Assembly (NCBI RefSeq): GCF_014084105.1
Contig: NZ_CP048289.1
Span: 6,147,922-6,211,921, forward strand
Length of the DNA: 64,000 nucleotides
Source of the DNA: Streptacidiphilus sp. P02-A3a
Lineage (GTDB): Bacteria > Actinomycetota > Actinomycetes > Streptomycetales > Streptomycetaceae
Reading direction: 5' to 3'
Positions 1 to 10,691 of the stretch are shown one piece after another. The notes beneath the pieces are model-generated. The model was not told where the DNA came from. It was given only the letters and a program-made list of their open reading frames with translations, and did no database searches. Position numbers and translations under genes: made by a program. Every line of letters starts with the position of its first letter. Positions within the stretch are counted from its first letter, which is position 1.

Positions 1-1003
1 GCTCGAACTCCAGGGCCAGGCTGACCGGTTGCCCGGGGGCGTGCTTGCGCGCGTTGGTCAGCGCCTCCTGCGCGGCCCGGAAGGCGGCCAGGCCGACCTC
101 GGCGGTGACCGGTCGCGGTGCTCCGGTGACCTGGAGGCCGACCGCCGCGTCCCCGTCGGCGCGGCCCTCGTCGGCCAGCGCCGACAGCTGGTCGGCCAGC
201 GGCGCGAGGTCCTCCCGCAGGGCGAGGATCGCGCTGCGGGCGTCGGCCATTCCCTGCCGGGTGAGCGCCCCGGCCCGGCCGACGCACTCGATCGCCCGGA
301 GCAGCTCCGGGGACTCGTCGGGCAGGGCCGCCAGCAGTCCCTCGGCGGCCTGGAGGTTCACCGACACCGCCGCCAGCGAGTGGGCGAGCACGTCGTGGAT
401 CTCCCGGGCGATCCGGGCCCGTTCGGCGAGCGCCGCCGCCTGGGTCTCGGCCTCGCGCATCCGGCGGGTCTCCGCGAGCGTCCCCTCGGCCTGTTCGGCC
501 CGGAGCAGGTAGTCGTGGCGGATCAGGCCGAAGACCCAGAGCCCGGCGAAGGTCAGCGGGTAGCCGAGCAGTGCCTCCACCGGTGCTCCGCTGACCAGCC
601 CGGCGGTCAGGAAGGCGGCCACCGTCTCGGCGACGATGGCCAGCGAGGTCTCGGGGTTGAGCCGGATTCCGGCGGCGGAGGTGACCACGCAGCCGACCGC
701 GACCGCGGTGCTGAGCGGCGCCAGCCCCGCCATCGCGCCGCCCGCCGCGCCCATCACCGCCAGCACGGACACCGTCAGCCGTTCCCGGCCGGCGGCGAGC
801 AGCCACACCACCCAGCTGACGCCGGCCACGCCGAAGGCGACGGCCATGGCGACGCCGCGGGCGCCCACGCCCAGGCGGGGTTCCGCGAGCGGAACGGTGA
901 CCAGGACCACCACGAGGACGAGCAGCCGGACGGCGTTCACCATCGAGGACACATCAGCGCTGATGGTCGCGTGCGCCCAGCGCCCGGTGAGCGAGCGAAT
1001 CAC
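1..1003 (-). CDS. NarL-type two-component sensor histidine kinase (3' part cut by window edge)
   Basis: Membrane sensor kinase that would autophosphorylate and pass phosphate to a NarL/FixJ-type response regulator lying to the left of the window. The visible 334 codons show several hydrophobic segments in the first 150 residues, then a HisKA_3 dimerisation segment with [14 protein letters not shown], the phospho-accepting His being about residue 203. The start of the HATPase N-box ([13 protein letters not shown]) follows. The rest of the ATP-binding domain lies off the window. The GTG start is preceded by TAGCGT and only six bases, so the transcript is probably leaderless. It is divergent from the membrane protein at 1226, with repeated GGGTGGA motifs between them. 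Confidence 0.9.
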   Translation of the reverse strand, partial: MIRSLTGRWAHATISADVSSMVNAVRLLVLVVVLVTVPLAEPRLGVGARGVAMAVAFGVAGVSWVVWLLAAGRERLTVSVLAVMGAAGGAMAGLAPLSTAVAVGCVVTSAAGIRLNPETSLAIVAETVAAFLTAGLVSGAPVEALLGYPLTFAGLWVFGLIRHDYLLRAEQAEGTLAETRRMREAETQAAALAERARIAREIHDVLAHSLAAVSVNLQAAEGLLAALPDESPELLRAIECVGRAGALTRQGMADARSAILALREDLAPLADQLSALADEGRADGDAAVGLQVTGAPRPVTAEVGLAAFRAAQEALTNARKHAPGQPVSLALEFE

Positions 1004-1022
1004 GGGCCCACGCTATCCGGCC

Positions 1023-1093
1023 GGTCCACCGGGTGGATAGGGCGGCCGGGTGGACCCCGGGTGGACCCGGCCGCCTCCACCCGGCCTCCACCT
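1023..1093. promoter_or_regulatory. GGGTGGA repeat cluster between divergent kinase and membrane-protein genes
   Basis: GGGTGGA occurs at 1031-1037, 1048-1054 and 1059-1065. The reverse form TCCACC(C) occurs at 1025-1030, 1076-1082 and 1088-1093, so there are six copies in about 70 bases. The copies at 1025-1037 form a TCCACC-GGGTGGA inverted pair next to the kinase promoter. This is a plausible binding array for the cognate response regulator; function is inferred from position only. Confidence 0.45.
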
Positions 1094-1225
1094 GGGGCGG
1101 TTCGGCTCTGCACCCGGGGTCAGGCCCCGGGTCGACGCGGCGGCAGCGGCCCGCCGCCTAACGTCGTCAGGGCAAGCACAGCACCGCGAAGTCCTCCACC
1201 GCTCGTTCCCCATCAGGGAGTTGTC

Positions 1226-1762
1226 GTGACCGCCGCCGTCCTTCTGCCCAACCTCGTCATCCTGGTCATGGTGCTGGCCTCCGACCTCGGCCACCGCAAG
1301 GTGACCAGGCTGCGGCTGATCCGCCCGTTCCTCGCGGCGGCCGTGATCATCCCCTTCTTCTTCAAGGGCGTCACCGGCTCGGGCAACGGCCTGGTGCTGG
1401 AGATCGCCGGTACGGCGGCGGGCCTGGCCCTGGGCGTCCTCGCCGCCGCCGCCATGCGGGTCTCCCGGGATCCGGAGTCGGGCCAGGCGGTCTCGTCGGC
1501 CACGCTGCCGTACGCGCTGGTCTGGATCGCCGTCATCGGCGCCCGCGTCTCCTTCGCCTACGGCGCCAACCACGTGTTCAGCGCGCAGCTCGGCCACTGG
1601 ATGCTGACCAACCGGATCACCGTGGACGCGCTCACCGACAGCCTGATCTTCCTGTCGGTGGCCATGCTGCTGGCCCGCACCGGGTCGCTGGCCGCCAAGG
1701 CCCGCCGGGCCCCCGGCCGCGAGCAGCACCGGACGGCCGCTCCGCTGACCACGGTCAGGTGA
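1226..1762 (+). CDS. Small integral membrane protein
   Basis: A 178-residue protein with about five predicted membrane segments (roughly residues 3-20, 36-52, 62-85, 106-124 and 147-163) and a basic C-terminal tail. The GTG start is chosen because CAGGGAG lies five bases upstream and the hydrophobic segment begins directly after it. It resembles the small DUF1453/CcdC-like proteins often found beside actinobacterial two-component systems, but I cannot assign an activity. Its divergent position to the sensor kinase suggests it is a target or partner of that system. A strong hairpin at 1775-1808 ends the transcript. Confidence 0.75.
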   Translation: MTAAVLLPNLVILVMVLASDLGHRKVTRLRLIRPFLAAAVIIPFFFKGVTGSGNGLVLEIAGTAAGLALGVLAAAAMRVSRDPESGQAVSSATLPYALVWIAVIGARVSFAYGANHVFSAQLGHWMLTNRITVDALTDSLIFLSVAMLLARTGSLAAKARRAPGREQHRTAAPLTTVR

Positions 1763-1774
1763 GGACCGCTCCCC

Positions 1775-1808
1775 CGGGGCCCCCTCGGCACTCGCCGAGG
1801 GGGCCCCG
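1775..1808. terminator. Bidirectional hairpin terminator
   Basis: A perfect 15-bp stem (1775-1789 pairing with 1794-1808) with a 4-base loop sits between the convergent membrane-protein and Fur-family genes. Confidence 0.8.
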
Positions 1809-1811
1809 ACC

Positions 1812-2267
1812 TCATGCCCGCGGTGCGCCGCCGGGCCCGGTCCCGGTTCGGCGGGGCCGGGCGCAGTCGGGGCACAGGCCGCGGTAGGTGACCTCGGCGA
1901 CGGCGACGGCGAAGCCGTAGCGCTCCGCGGGCGGGAGGTCGGCCAGCGGGTCGCGGGCCGGGTGGACGTCGCGGATCGTGCCGCAGCCGGAGCAGACCAG
2001 GTGCTGGTGCGGACGGTGGGCGTTGGGGTCGTAGCGCTTGGCCCGGCCGTCGGTGGCGACCTCGGCCACCTCGCTGAGGGCGACCAGCTCGCGCAGGGTG
2101 TTGTAGACGGTCGCCCGGGAGATCTCGGGCAGCCGCCGGGCCGCGCGGGCGTGCACCTCGTCGGCCGTGAGATGGGTGTGGTCGCCGTCCAGTACCTCCG
2201 CCACGACCCGTCGCTGGGCGGTCAGTCGCCAGCCGCGCCCCCGCAGCCGTTCCAGCAGGTCACTCAT
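1812..2267 (-). CDS. Fur-family transcriptional regulator (CatR/FurA/PerR-like)
   Basis: A 151-residue metal-dependent repressor. An N-terminal winged helix (RGWRLTAQRRVVAEVL; ISRATVYNTLREL) is followed by the dimerisation domain with HQHLVCSGCGTIRD and a second CxxC (CPDC) near residue 135, the structural zinc site of PerR-type members. The divergent neighbour is katG, the usual partner of FurA/CatR regulators in Streptomyces, so a peroxide-sensing role is likely. The ATG at 2267 has AGGTGA five bases upstream. That Shine-Dalgarno sequence overlaps the stop codon of a four-codon leader ORF. Confidence 0.9.
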   Translation of the reverse strand: MSDLLERLRGRGWRLTAQRRVVAEVLDGDHTHLTADEVHARAARRLPEISRATVYNTLRELVALSEVAEVATDGRAKRYDPNAHRPHQHLVCSGCGTIRDVHPARDPLADLPPAERYGFAVAVAEVTYRGLCPDCARPRRTGTGPGGAPRA

Positions 2268-2269
2268 AT

Positions 2270-2305
2270 GGGTTCACCTGTTCAACATCGTGGGTTCACC
2301 TGTTC
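2270..2305 (-). promoter_or_regulatory. Duplicated ribosome-binding segment and MLNR mini-ORF in the fur leader
   Basis: The 14-mer GGGTTCACCTGTTC occurs at 2270-2283 and again at 2292-2305, 22 bp apart. On the minus strand each copy reads as GAACAGGTGAACCC and carries AGGTGA. The outer copy drives an ATG at 2288 that reads Met-Leu-Asn-Arg and stops at 2274. Its TGA lies inside the inner AGGTGA used by the fur gene. This may be a translational coupling device or a tandem operator; the sequence does not decide. Confidence 0.5.
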
Positions 2306-2375
2306 GGCGTCGGCCGGACGGCGAACTGTCCGTGGTCGCAGCGGTCCCGTTTCGCGTGCCGGATTGGCGTGCTTC

Positions 2376-2403
2376 TTGACTTAGACTCTGTCCATCGTAG
2401 GAT
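2376..2403 (+). promoter_or_regulatory. Candidate sigma-HrdB-type promoter for katG
   Basis: TTGACT (2376-2381) and TAGGAT (2398-2403) are separated by 16 bp. TAGGAT is a typical Streptomyces -10 element. Transcription from here would give a katG leader of about 410 bases. The surrounding AT-richer stretch (TTGACTTAGACTCTG) is also where a Fur/PerR-type operator would be expected, but I see no clear palindrome. Confidence 0.5.
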
Positions 2404-5059
<2,656 letters not shown>

Positions 5060-5087
5060 TCGCCTCCTGAGGCTTCAGGCCCCGGTG

Positions 5088-5123
5088 ACGTCCGGGCCGA
5101 CCCACGCGGGTCGGCCCGGACGT
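5088..5123 (+). terminator. katG terminator
   Basis: A perfect 16-bp inverted repeat (5088-5103 with 5108-5123, loop ACGC) lies 28 bases after the katG stop codon. Confidence 0.85.
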
Positions 5124-5309
5124 TCTCACGTTCGCACGTTCTCAGGTTCTCATGTTCGCAGCGGTGCGCCGAGGCGGCCGACCCCCTCGCGGTGGCGGTG
5201 GACTCAAGCGGTTCATGGACATCCGCGGCCGGGCACCATAGGTTGTCCGCTGGCGTTCCCGCACGCGGTGAGCGGGGGCCGCGCGGGCGGACAAGGGGAG
5301 CATCCGACA

Positions 5310-5387
5310 GTGAGGAAACACAGCAGCGGCGGCGCGGCCCGGCCGACCGGGCCGCACCGCGCCGAGGGCGCCGGGGCCCACCGGTGA
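5310..5387 (+). other. Possible 25-codon upstream ORF overlapping the lacI start
   Basis: GTG at 5310 follows AGGGGAG by nine bases and opens a 25-codon basic frame. Its TGA overlaps the GTG start of the LacI gene (GTGA, 5384-5387). Such an overlap would couple translation of the regulator to the short frame. The peptide resembles no family I know and may be fortuitous. The rest of 5124-5309 shows no gene. Confidence 0.3.
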
Positions 5388-6424
5388 ACCGGCCGACGAC
5401 CGGCACCCGGGTGACCATCAGGGACGTCGCGGCCCGGGCCGGGGTCTCCTCGGCCGCCGTCTCGCTGGCGCTGAACAAGCGCCCCGGCGTCTCGGAGCAG
5501 ACCCGCACCCGGATTCTGCGGGTGGCCCAGGACCTCGGCTGGACGCCGAACACCGCCGCCCAGTCACTGTCCGGAAACCGGACGCACACCGTCGGCCTGG
5601 TACTCGCCCGGCCCGCGAGACTGCTCGGACATGAACCGTTCTACATGGACTTCATCGCGGGCCTGGAGAGCGTGCTGCTGCAAGAGCGCTACTCGCTGCT
5701 GCTGCGGCTGGCGGGCAGCGTCGAGGAGGAGATCGACGTCCACCGGGAATGGTGGCAGGGGCGCCGGGTGGACGGCTCGCTGCTGGTGGACCTGCGCGTG
5801 GACGACCCCCGCATCGGCGCCCTGAGCCGGATCGGGCTGCCCGCCGTCGCGGTCGGCGACCCGTCGCTGGCGGGGGCGTTCCCGGCGGTGTGGACCGACG
5901 ACGCGACCGCCGTGGGCGAGGCGCTGCGCTACCTCGCCGCGCTCGGGCACCGGCGGATCGCCCGGGTGGGCGGCCCCGCCCCGCTCGGGCACAGCGCGAT
6001 CCGCAGCCGGGCGTTCGAGGAGTCCGCGCGGTCGCTGGGCCTGGACGAGGCGGTCGTCCTGACCGCCGACTTCAGCGGCGACGACGGCTCCCGGGCGACC
6101 CGCTCGCTGCTCACCTCGGCGGTGCGGCCGACCGCGATCGTCTACGACAACGACGTCATGGCGGTGGCCGGGCTCGGCGTCGCCACCGAGATGGGCCTGA
6201 CGGTACCCCAGGACCTGTCGCTGCTGGCCTGGGACGACTCGCAGCTGTGCGAGCTGGTCCGGCCGAGACTGTCGGCGATGAGCCACGACGTCTACCGCTT
6301 CGGCGCGTTGGTCGCCCAGCGGCTGTTCGACGTGATCCGGACCGGCACGGCGGTCTCCGAGGCCGCCCCGGCCCCGGTCCTGGTCCCCCGCGAGTCGACC
6401 GCCCCGCCCGGACGCCGCCGCTAG
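5384..6424 (+). CDS. LacI-family transcriptional regulator
   Basis: A 346-residue repressor. The N-terminal LacI helix-turn-helix (VTIRDVAARAGVSSAAVSLAL) begins about residue 10, with the hinge helix around residues 55-65 (NTAAQSLSGNRTHTVGLV). A periplasmic-binding-protein-like effector domain occupies the rest (TAIVYDNDVMAVAGLGVATE; DLSLLAWDDSQLC). The GTG start at 5384 is chosen because it lies just upstream of the HTH; longer in-frame extensions have no binding site. No sugar genes adjoin it on the right, so its targets are unknown. Confidence 0.88.
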   Translation: MNRPTTGTRVTIRDVAARAGVSSAAVSLALNKRPGVSEQTRTRILRVAQDLGWTPNTAAQSLSGNRTHTVGLVLARPARLLGHEPFYMDFIAGLESVLLQERYSLLLRLAGSVEEEIDVHREWWQGRRVDGSLLVDLRVDDPRIGALSRIGLPAVAVGDPSLAGAFPAVWTDDATAVGEALRYLAALGHRRIARVGGPAPLGHSAIRSRAFEESARSLGLDEAVVLTADFSGDDGSRATRSLLTSAVRPTAIVYDNDVMAVAGLGVATEMGLTVPQDLSLLAWDDSQLCELVRPRLSAMSHDVYRFGALVAQRLFDVIRTGTAVSEAAPAPVLVPRESTAPPGRRR

Positions 6425-6483
6425 GGCCGCGCCGCGTTAATTCCCGAGCGGATTTTCGCGGTGCTGCACTAGTGTCCGGGGCC

Positions 6484-7404
6484 ATGACCTCGAAGACGAA
6501 CGATCATCCCGCCTGGACCGCGCCCTACCTGGCCAGGCTCGGTGTCGACGACCCGAGGTCCCTCGGCGCTCCGTCGCTCGACACCCTGCGCAGGCTTCAC
6601 CGCGCACACGTCGAGCTCGTCGCCTTCGAGAACTTCGACATCCAGCTCGGACGCCCGCAGAGCATCGACCCGGCCGAGTCCATAGCCCGCATCCTGGCCG
6701 GCCGGGGCGGCTACTGCTTCAACCTGAACAACGCCTTCTACGAGCTGCTGACCGTCCTCGGGTACGACGTCACCGTGCACCGCGGCCAGATAAACGGCTC
6801 CGCCGCGACCGCCAAAGCGTCCGCCGACGCGTACGTCACGCACATGGCCCTCACCGTCGTGATCGACGGCGAACGCTGGTCGGTCGACGTCGGCCTGGCC
6901 AACTCGCACCACGAGCCCATCCCGCTTCGGGAGGGCGTCCACGTCCAGGGTCCCTTCCGCTTCGAGTTGCGGCCGCTGCCGGAGATCGGCCCGGACGCCT
7001 GGCGGTTCTTCACCGATCCGGCGCAGACGACCTTCCACAGCATGGACTTCACGCTGGCGCCGGCCACGTGGGAGGACTTCAGGAGCTACCACACCGATCT
7101 GTCGACGTCGCCGCAGTCTCCCTACGTCAGGTGGTTCGAGCTCTTCCGCCGCGACGCGGGCTGCGCCGAGTTCGTGCTGGATGACGAGTTCACCCGCGAT
7201 GAGGGAGCCGGACGGCGCACGACACGCATCCTTGAGTCCGCTGAGGAGCTGTTCACGATCGCAACGGACGTGTTCCACCTGGACCTGTCGGCCATCGACG
7301 ACGCCGACCGCGCCGCTCTGTGGGACCGCGTCCAGCGCGCGGGGGCGGAGTGGCGGGCGAAGCAGCAGTCGGCCGAGGGCCATGACGTGATCTCGGTGGG
7401 GTGA
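6484..7404 (+). CDS. nat: Arylamine N-acetyltransferase
   Basis: A cytoplasmic enzyme of 306 residues that transfers acetyl (or another acyl group) from CoA to arylamines or hydrazines. The cysteine protease-like triad is intact: Cys78 in RGGYCFN, His120 in YVTHMALTV and Asp135 in SVDVGLAN. The usual Glu after CF is Asn here, a small deviation. The family can also form amides in natural product pathways, but no aminoaryl pathway genes lie next to it, so a detoxification role is the default. Confidence 0.92.
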   Translation: MTSKTNDHPAWTAPYLARLGVDDPRSLGAPSLDTLRRLHRAHVELVAFENFDIQLGRPQSIDPAESIARILAGRGGYCFNLNNAFYELLTVLGYDVTVHRGQINGSAATAKASADAYVTHMALTVVIDGERWSVDVGLANSHHEPIPLREGVHVQGPFRFELRPLPEIGPDAWRFFTDPAQTTFHSMDFTLAPATWEDFRSYHTDLSTSPQSPYVRWFELFRRDAGCAEFVLDDEFTRDEGAGRRTTRILESAEELFTIATDVFHLDLSAIDDADRAALWDRVQRAGAEWRAKQQSAEGHDVISVG

Positions 7405-7695
7405 CTGGCCCGGTCGGGGTGCTCAGTCGGCGGGGTCGCTGACAAAGGTGCCGTTGGCCAATTCACCGGCGCTGCAATCCAATTCGGCATCTACGACGTG
7501 AGCCCTCGATGGCTTCCTGATGGTCCGTCACATCCGAGATCCCCCCACAACCCATTCCCGGAACCGGAGTCCGCCATCATTCCGACCCTGCTCCCGGAAA
7601 GGGTCGTTCATGAGATTGGCCGACCTTCTTCAGCGTACGGTCGGTGCCGTACGTGGGAGTGCCGAAGCCCTGGTTCGGGCACCGAGGAGCCGTCG
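7405..7695. other. Intergenic region with a short inverted repeat
   Basis: There is no convincing gene in these 291 bases. An inverted repeat CGTACGG-N6-CCGTACG lies at 7634-7653, about 45 bases before the next start, and could be an operator or an RNA hairpin. The open frames here have unbiased third positions, unlike the neighbouring genes. Confidence 0.4.
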
Positions 7696-8793
7696 ATGCT
7701 GGACCGGGATCTGCTGCGCGCCGCCCGCCTGACCGGTTACGGAACCGTGAGCACTCAGCTCTCCTTGCTGAGCGACCACCGGCTCGGGGAGGCCGTGGCA
7801 GCCGCCACCCCGCTCGGGTCGGGCATCGGCGGCAGGTCGGCAGAGTTGGACGTCAACGGAACGCGCGTCTTCGTCAAGCGGATCCCTTTGACGGACACCG
7901 AATTGCGCCCGGAGAACGCGCGGTCGACGGCGAACGTCTTCGAACTGCCGATGTTCTACCAGTACGGGGTGGGCTCGGCCGGGTTCGGTGCCTGGCGGGA
8001 GCTTGCCGTGCACACCATGACCACGAACTGGGTTCTCGGCGACGAGTACGCGGGATTCCCCCTGATGTACCACTGGCGGGTTCTGCCTGACTCCCCTCCC
8101 GAAGGATTCGCCGACGAGTTCGGGGGTCTGGAGGGGGCCGTCGCTCACTGGGAGGGATCACCCGCCGTTCGCCACCGGCTGGAGGCCATCGGCCGGTCCT
8201 CGTGCAGCCTGGTGGTCTTCCTGGAGCACGTGCCGCACACACTCGCCGGATGGCTGGCCGACCACCGCACAACCGCCGTGCCGGAAAGCGGGGACGGCTC
8301 GACCTTCCGCTGGGTGGAGGAAGCTCTGATGAGCGGAGCCGCCTTCATGAGTTCTCGCGGACTCGTCCACTTCGATGCTCACTTTGCCAACATCCTGACC
8401 GATGGCCGCCAACTCTACTTCGCCGACTTCGGACTTGCCCTGAGTTCCCGCTTCGACCTTTCGGCGAACGAGTCCGACTTCCTCTCGGACCACCTCGCGT
8501 ACGACCGCTGCTACACCGCGGGCCACCTGCTCCAGTACCACGTGCTCGACGGCGTGCGCGGTGACACGGAACGCGAAGTCTTCCTTCACGACTGGATCGC
8601 GGGCCGGCGACCTGGCGACATGCCGCCCGAGATCACGGCCATCATCGACCGGCACGCACGCTCAACCGTCGTCGTGGACTCCTTCTTCCGCCGTCTGCTC
8701 ACCGAGAGCAAGCAGACGCCGTTCCCGGCCGCGGAGATCGAGCGGCAGTTGCGCGCCGGCGACACAACCCCGGTCGCCGGTCCCGGCGCTTGA
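7696..8793 (+). CDS. Protein-kinase-like-fold protein (APH / Ser-Thr kinase superfamily)
   Basis: A 365-residue cytoplasmic protein with a kinase-like catalytic core. The loop LVHFDAHFANIL carries Asp227 and Asn232 (HxDxxxxN), and YFADFG carries the metal-binding Asp244. The N-terminal lobe has TRVFVKRIPL as the likely ATP-binding strand with its Lys. The substrate cannot be named; the layout fits either an antibiotic/small-molecule phosphotransferase or an atypical protein kinase. The ATG at 7696 follows GAGGAG by six bases. An in-frame extension to 7498 is rejected because its codon use is not coding-like. Confidence 0.7.
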   Translation: MLDRDLLRAARLTGYGTVSTQLSLLSDHRLGEAVAAATPLGSGIGGRSAELDVNGTRVFVKRIPLTDTELRPENARSTANVFELPMFYQYGVGSAGFGAWRELAVHTMTTNWVLGDEYAGFPLMYHWRVLPDSPPEGFADEFGGLEGAVAHWEGSPAVRHRLEAIGRSSCSLVVFLEHVPHTLAGWLADHRTTAVPESGDGSTFRWVEEALMSGAAFMSSRGLVHFDAHFANILTDGRQLYFADFGLALSSRFDLSANESDFLSDHLAYDRCYTAGHLLQYHVLDGVRGDTEREVFLHDWIAGRRPGDMPPEITAIIDRHARSTVVVDSFFRRLLTESKQTPFPAAEIERQLRAGDTTPVAGPGA

Positions 8794-8826
8794 CCCTCAC
8801 GCGGCGTCATGCGGCATGGTCGGGGC

Positions 8827-9942
8827 GTGGAAGAGCATCTGACTGTGGGACGGGTGGCCGAGTTGGCCGACGTAAGCGTCCGCACGCTGCACCACTACGA
8901 CGAGATCGGCCTGGTACGGCCGTCCGCGCGGAACGCGGTCGGGTACCGGACCTACTCGGCGGGTGACGTGGAGCGGCTGCGGGAGGTACTCGGCTATCGG
9001 CGGCTCGGCTTCGGGCTGCGCGAGATCGCGGCCCTGGTCGACGACCCGGCCACGGACGCGGTCGCCCACCTGCACCGGCTGCGCGGACTGCTGCTGGCAC
9101 AACGCGACCGCGCCGCCGCGATGGTGACGGCCATAGACAAGGAACTGGAGGCACGGGCCATGGGGATCAGGACCACCCCGGAGGAGCAACTGAAGGTGTT
9201 CGGGGCGCAGTTGTACGAAGCCATCGGATCCGCCTACCCGGCGACCCGGCGCACCGAGCCGCGGATCGCCGCGCGGGTCTGGGAGGCGCTGGGGGACGCC
9301 CGGACGGTACTGAACGTCGGGGCCGGCACCGGCTCGTACGAGCCCCCGGACCGCGAGGTCACGGCGGTGGAGCCGTCGGCGGTCATGCGGGCGCAGCGTC
9401 CGGCGGGCGCGGCGCCGTGCGTGGCGGCCAGCGCGGAGAGCCTCCCGTTCGCGGACCAGTCCTTCGACGCCGCGATGGCCTTCAGCACCGTTCACCACTG
9501 GCGGGACCCGATCGCCGGGCTGCGTGAGATGCGGCGGGTGGCCCGCCGGGTGGTGGTGTTCACCTACGACGCCAGTGCCACCGGCTGGCTCGAACGGTTC
9601 TGGCTCACCCGCGACTACCTGCCCGAGTTCGCGGACCTGCTCGTCGACTGGCCGTCACTGGCCGACCTGGCCCGCGCGATCGGGGGCCGCGCGGAGCCCG
9701 TGCTCGTCCCCTGGGACTGCGCCGACGGCTTCTTCGAGGCCTACTGGCGCCGCCCCGAGGCCTACCTGGACGAAGAGGTGCGCCGCGCGGTGTCGGTGTG
9801 GACCAGGGTCGGGCCGCAGGCCGAGCAGCGCGCCGTGAACCGCCTCCGCGCCGACCTCGCCTGCGGCCGATGGGCCGAACGCAACCGCGACCTCCTCGCC
9901 CTCGACACCGCCGAACTGGGCCTCCGCCTCCTCACCGCCTGA
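8827..9942 (+). CDS. MerR-family regulator fused to a SAM-dependent methyltransferase
   Basis: A 371-residue single frame. Residues 5-75 form a MerR DNA-binding domain (TVGRVAELADVSVRTLHHYDEIG, then RRLGFGLREIAALV). A coiled coil (about 80-112) and the TipA-like linker IRTTPEEQLKVFG follow. From about residue 128 a class I methyltransferase begins: AYPATRRTEPRIAARVWEAL, motif I VLNVGAGTGSYEP at 161-173, and ALP-like SFDAAMAFSTVHHW. In TipAL the linker leads to a ligand-binding domain; here the methyltransferase replaces it. Third-position bias is continuous across the junction, so it is a real fusion and not an overlap. ATG at 8809 is an alternative start. Confidence 0.85.
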   Translation: MEEHLTVGRVAELADVSVRTLHHYDEIGLVRPSARNAVGYRTYSAGDVERLREVLGYRRLGFGLREIAALVDDPATDAVAHLHRLRGLLLAQRDRAAAMVTAIDKELEARAMGIRTTPEEQLKVFGAQLYEAIGSAYPATRRTEPRIAARVWEALGDARTVLNVGAGTGSYEPPDREVTAVEPSAVMRAQRPAGAAPCVAASAESLPFADQSFDAAMAFSTVHHWRDPIAGLREMRRVARRVVVFTYDASATGWLERFWLTRDYLPEFADLLVDWPSLADLARAIGGRAEPVLVPWDCADGFFEAYWRRPEAYLDEEVRRAVSVWTRVGPQAEQRAVNRLRADLACGRWAERNRDLLALDTAELGLRLLTA

Positions 9943-9992
9943 CCCCGCCCCCGAGTCCGCCGCAGCTTCTGCGGACGGCACCTGGGTCCCGG

Positions 9993-10691
9993 TCAGTCCT
10001 GGCGGAGGCGGGTCGCGAACCAGTGGGTGAGGGTGGTGGGGTGGGTGATGGCGGTGCCGACGACGACGGTGAAGGCGCCTGCGGCGAGGGCCTGGGCGGC
10101 CTGGTCGGGGGTGTGTACCCGCCCTTCGGCGACCACCGGGACGTCCAGTGCCGCCGACAGGCGGGCGACCAGGGCCAGGTCGGGGCCCTCGGTCCGCGGC
10201 GTGGACGGGGTGTACCCGGAGAGCGTGGTGCCGACCAGGTCGGCGCCGAGGCGGGCGGCCTCGATGCCCTCCGCCTCGGTCGAGACGTCGGCCATGACCA
10301 GCCGTCCGGCTCGGTGCACCGCCTCGATCGAGGCGCTCAGCGGCTGCCCGTCCGGGCGGGGCCGGTCGGTCGCGTCCAGGGCGACGATGTCGGCGCCGGT
10401 GGCGGCGACGGCCTCGGCGTGGCGGACGGTCGGGGTGATGTGGACCTCCGCCGGGCCGTCCTTCCACAGGCCGATCAGTGGGACGTCGGTGCTCGCCCGG
10501 ATCGCCCGCAGGTCCTCCAGGCCCTGGGCGCGCAGCCCGGCCGCGCCGCCCTGGAGCACGGCCAGCGCCATCCGCCGCGTCACCTCCGGATCGCGCAGCG
10601 GTTCGCCCGGGTAGGCCTGGCAGGAGACGATCAGCCGGCCGCGCAGCCGCTCCAGCAGCGCGGCCCGGTGCTCGGGGGTGATGGTGCTCAT
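9993..10691 (-). CDS. nanE: N-acetylmannosamine-6-phosphate 2-epimerase
   Basis: A TIM-barrel enzyme of 232 residues converting ManNAc-6-P to GlcNAc-6-P, the third step of sialic acid breakdown. NanE signatures include LIVSCQAYPGEPL near the N-terminus, ADIVALDATDRPRPDG in the middle and VAEGRVHTPDQA plus VVVGTAITHP near the C-terminus. The ATG overlaps the stop of the kinase gene upstream (ATGA at 10688-10691), so it is translationally coupled and the last gene of the nan operon. A weak 6-bp hairpin (9960-9974) follows. Confidence 0.93.
   Translation of the reverse strand: MSTITPEHRAALLERLRGRLIVSCQAYPGEPLRDPEVTRRMALAVLQGGAAGLRAQGLEDLRAIRASTDVPLIGLWKDGPAEVHITPTVRHAEAVAATGADIVALDATDRPRPDGQPLSASIEAVHRAGRLVMADVSTEAEGIEAARLGADLVGTTLSGYTPSTPRTEGPDLALVARLSAALDVPVVAEGRVHTPDQAAQALAAGAFTVVVGTAITHPTTLTHWFATRLRQD

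Noticed and set aside
7610-7732. 40-codon frame MRLADLLQRTVG... overlapping the kinase-like gene
   Set aside because: Third-position composition is unlike the neighbouring genes and there is no clear ribosome-binding site; probably chance.
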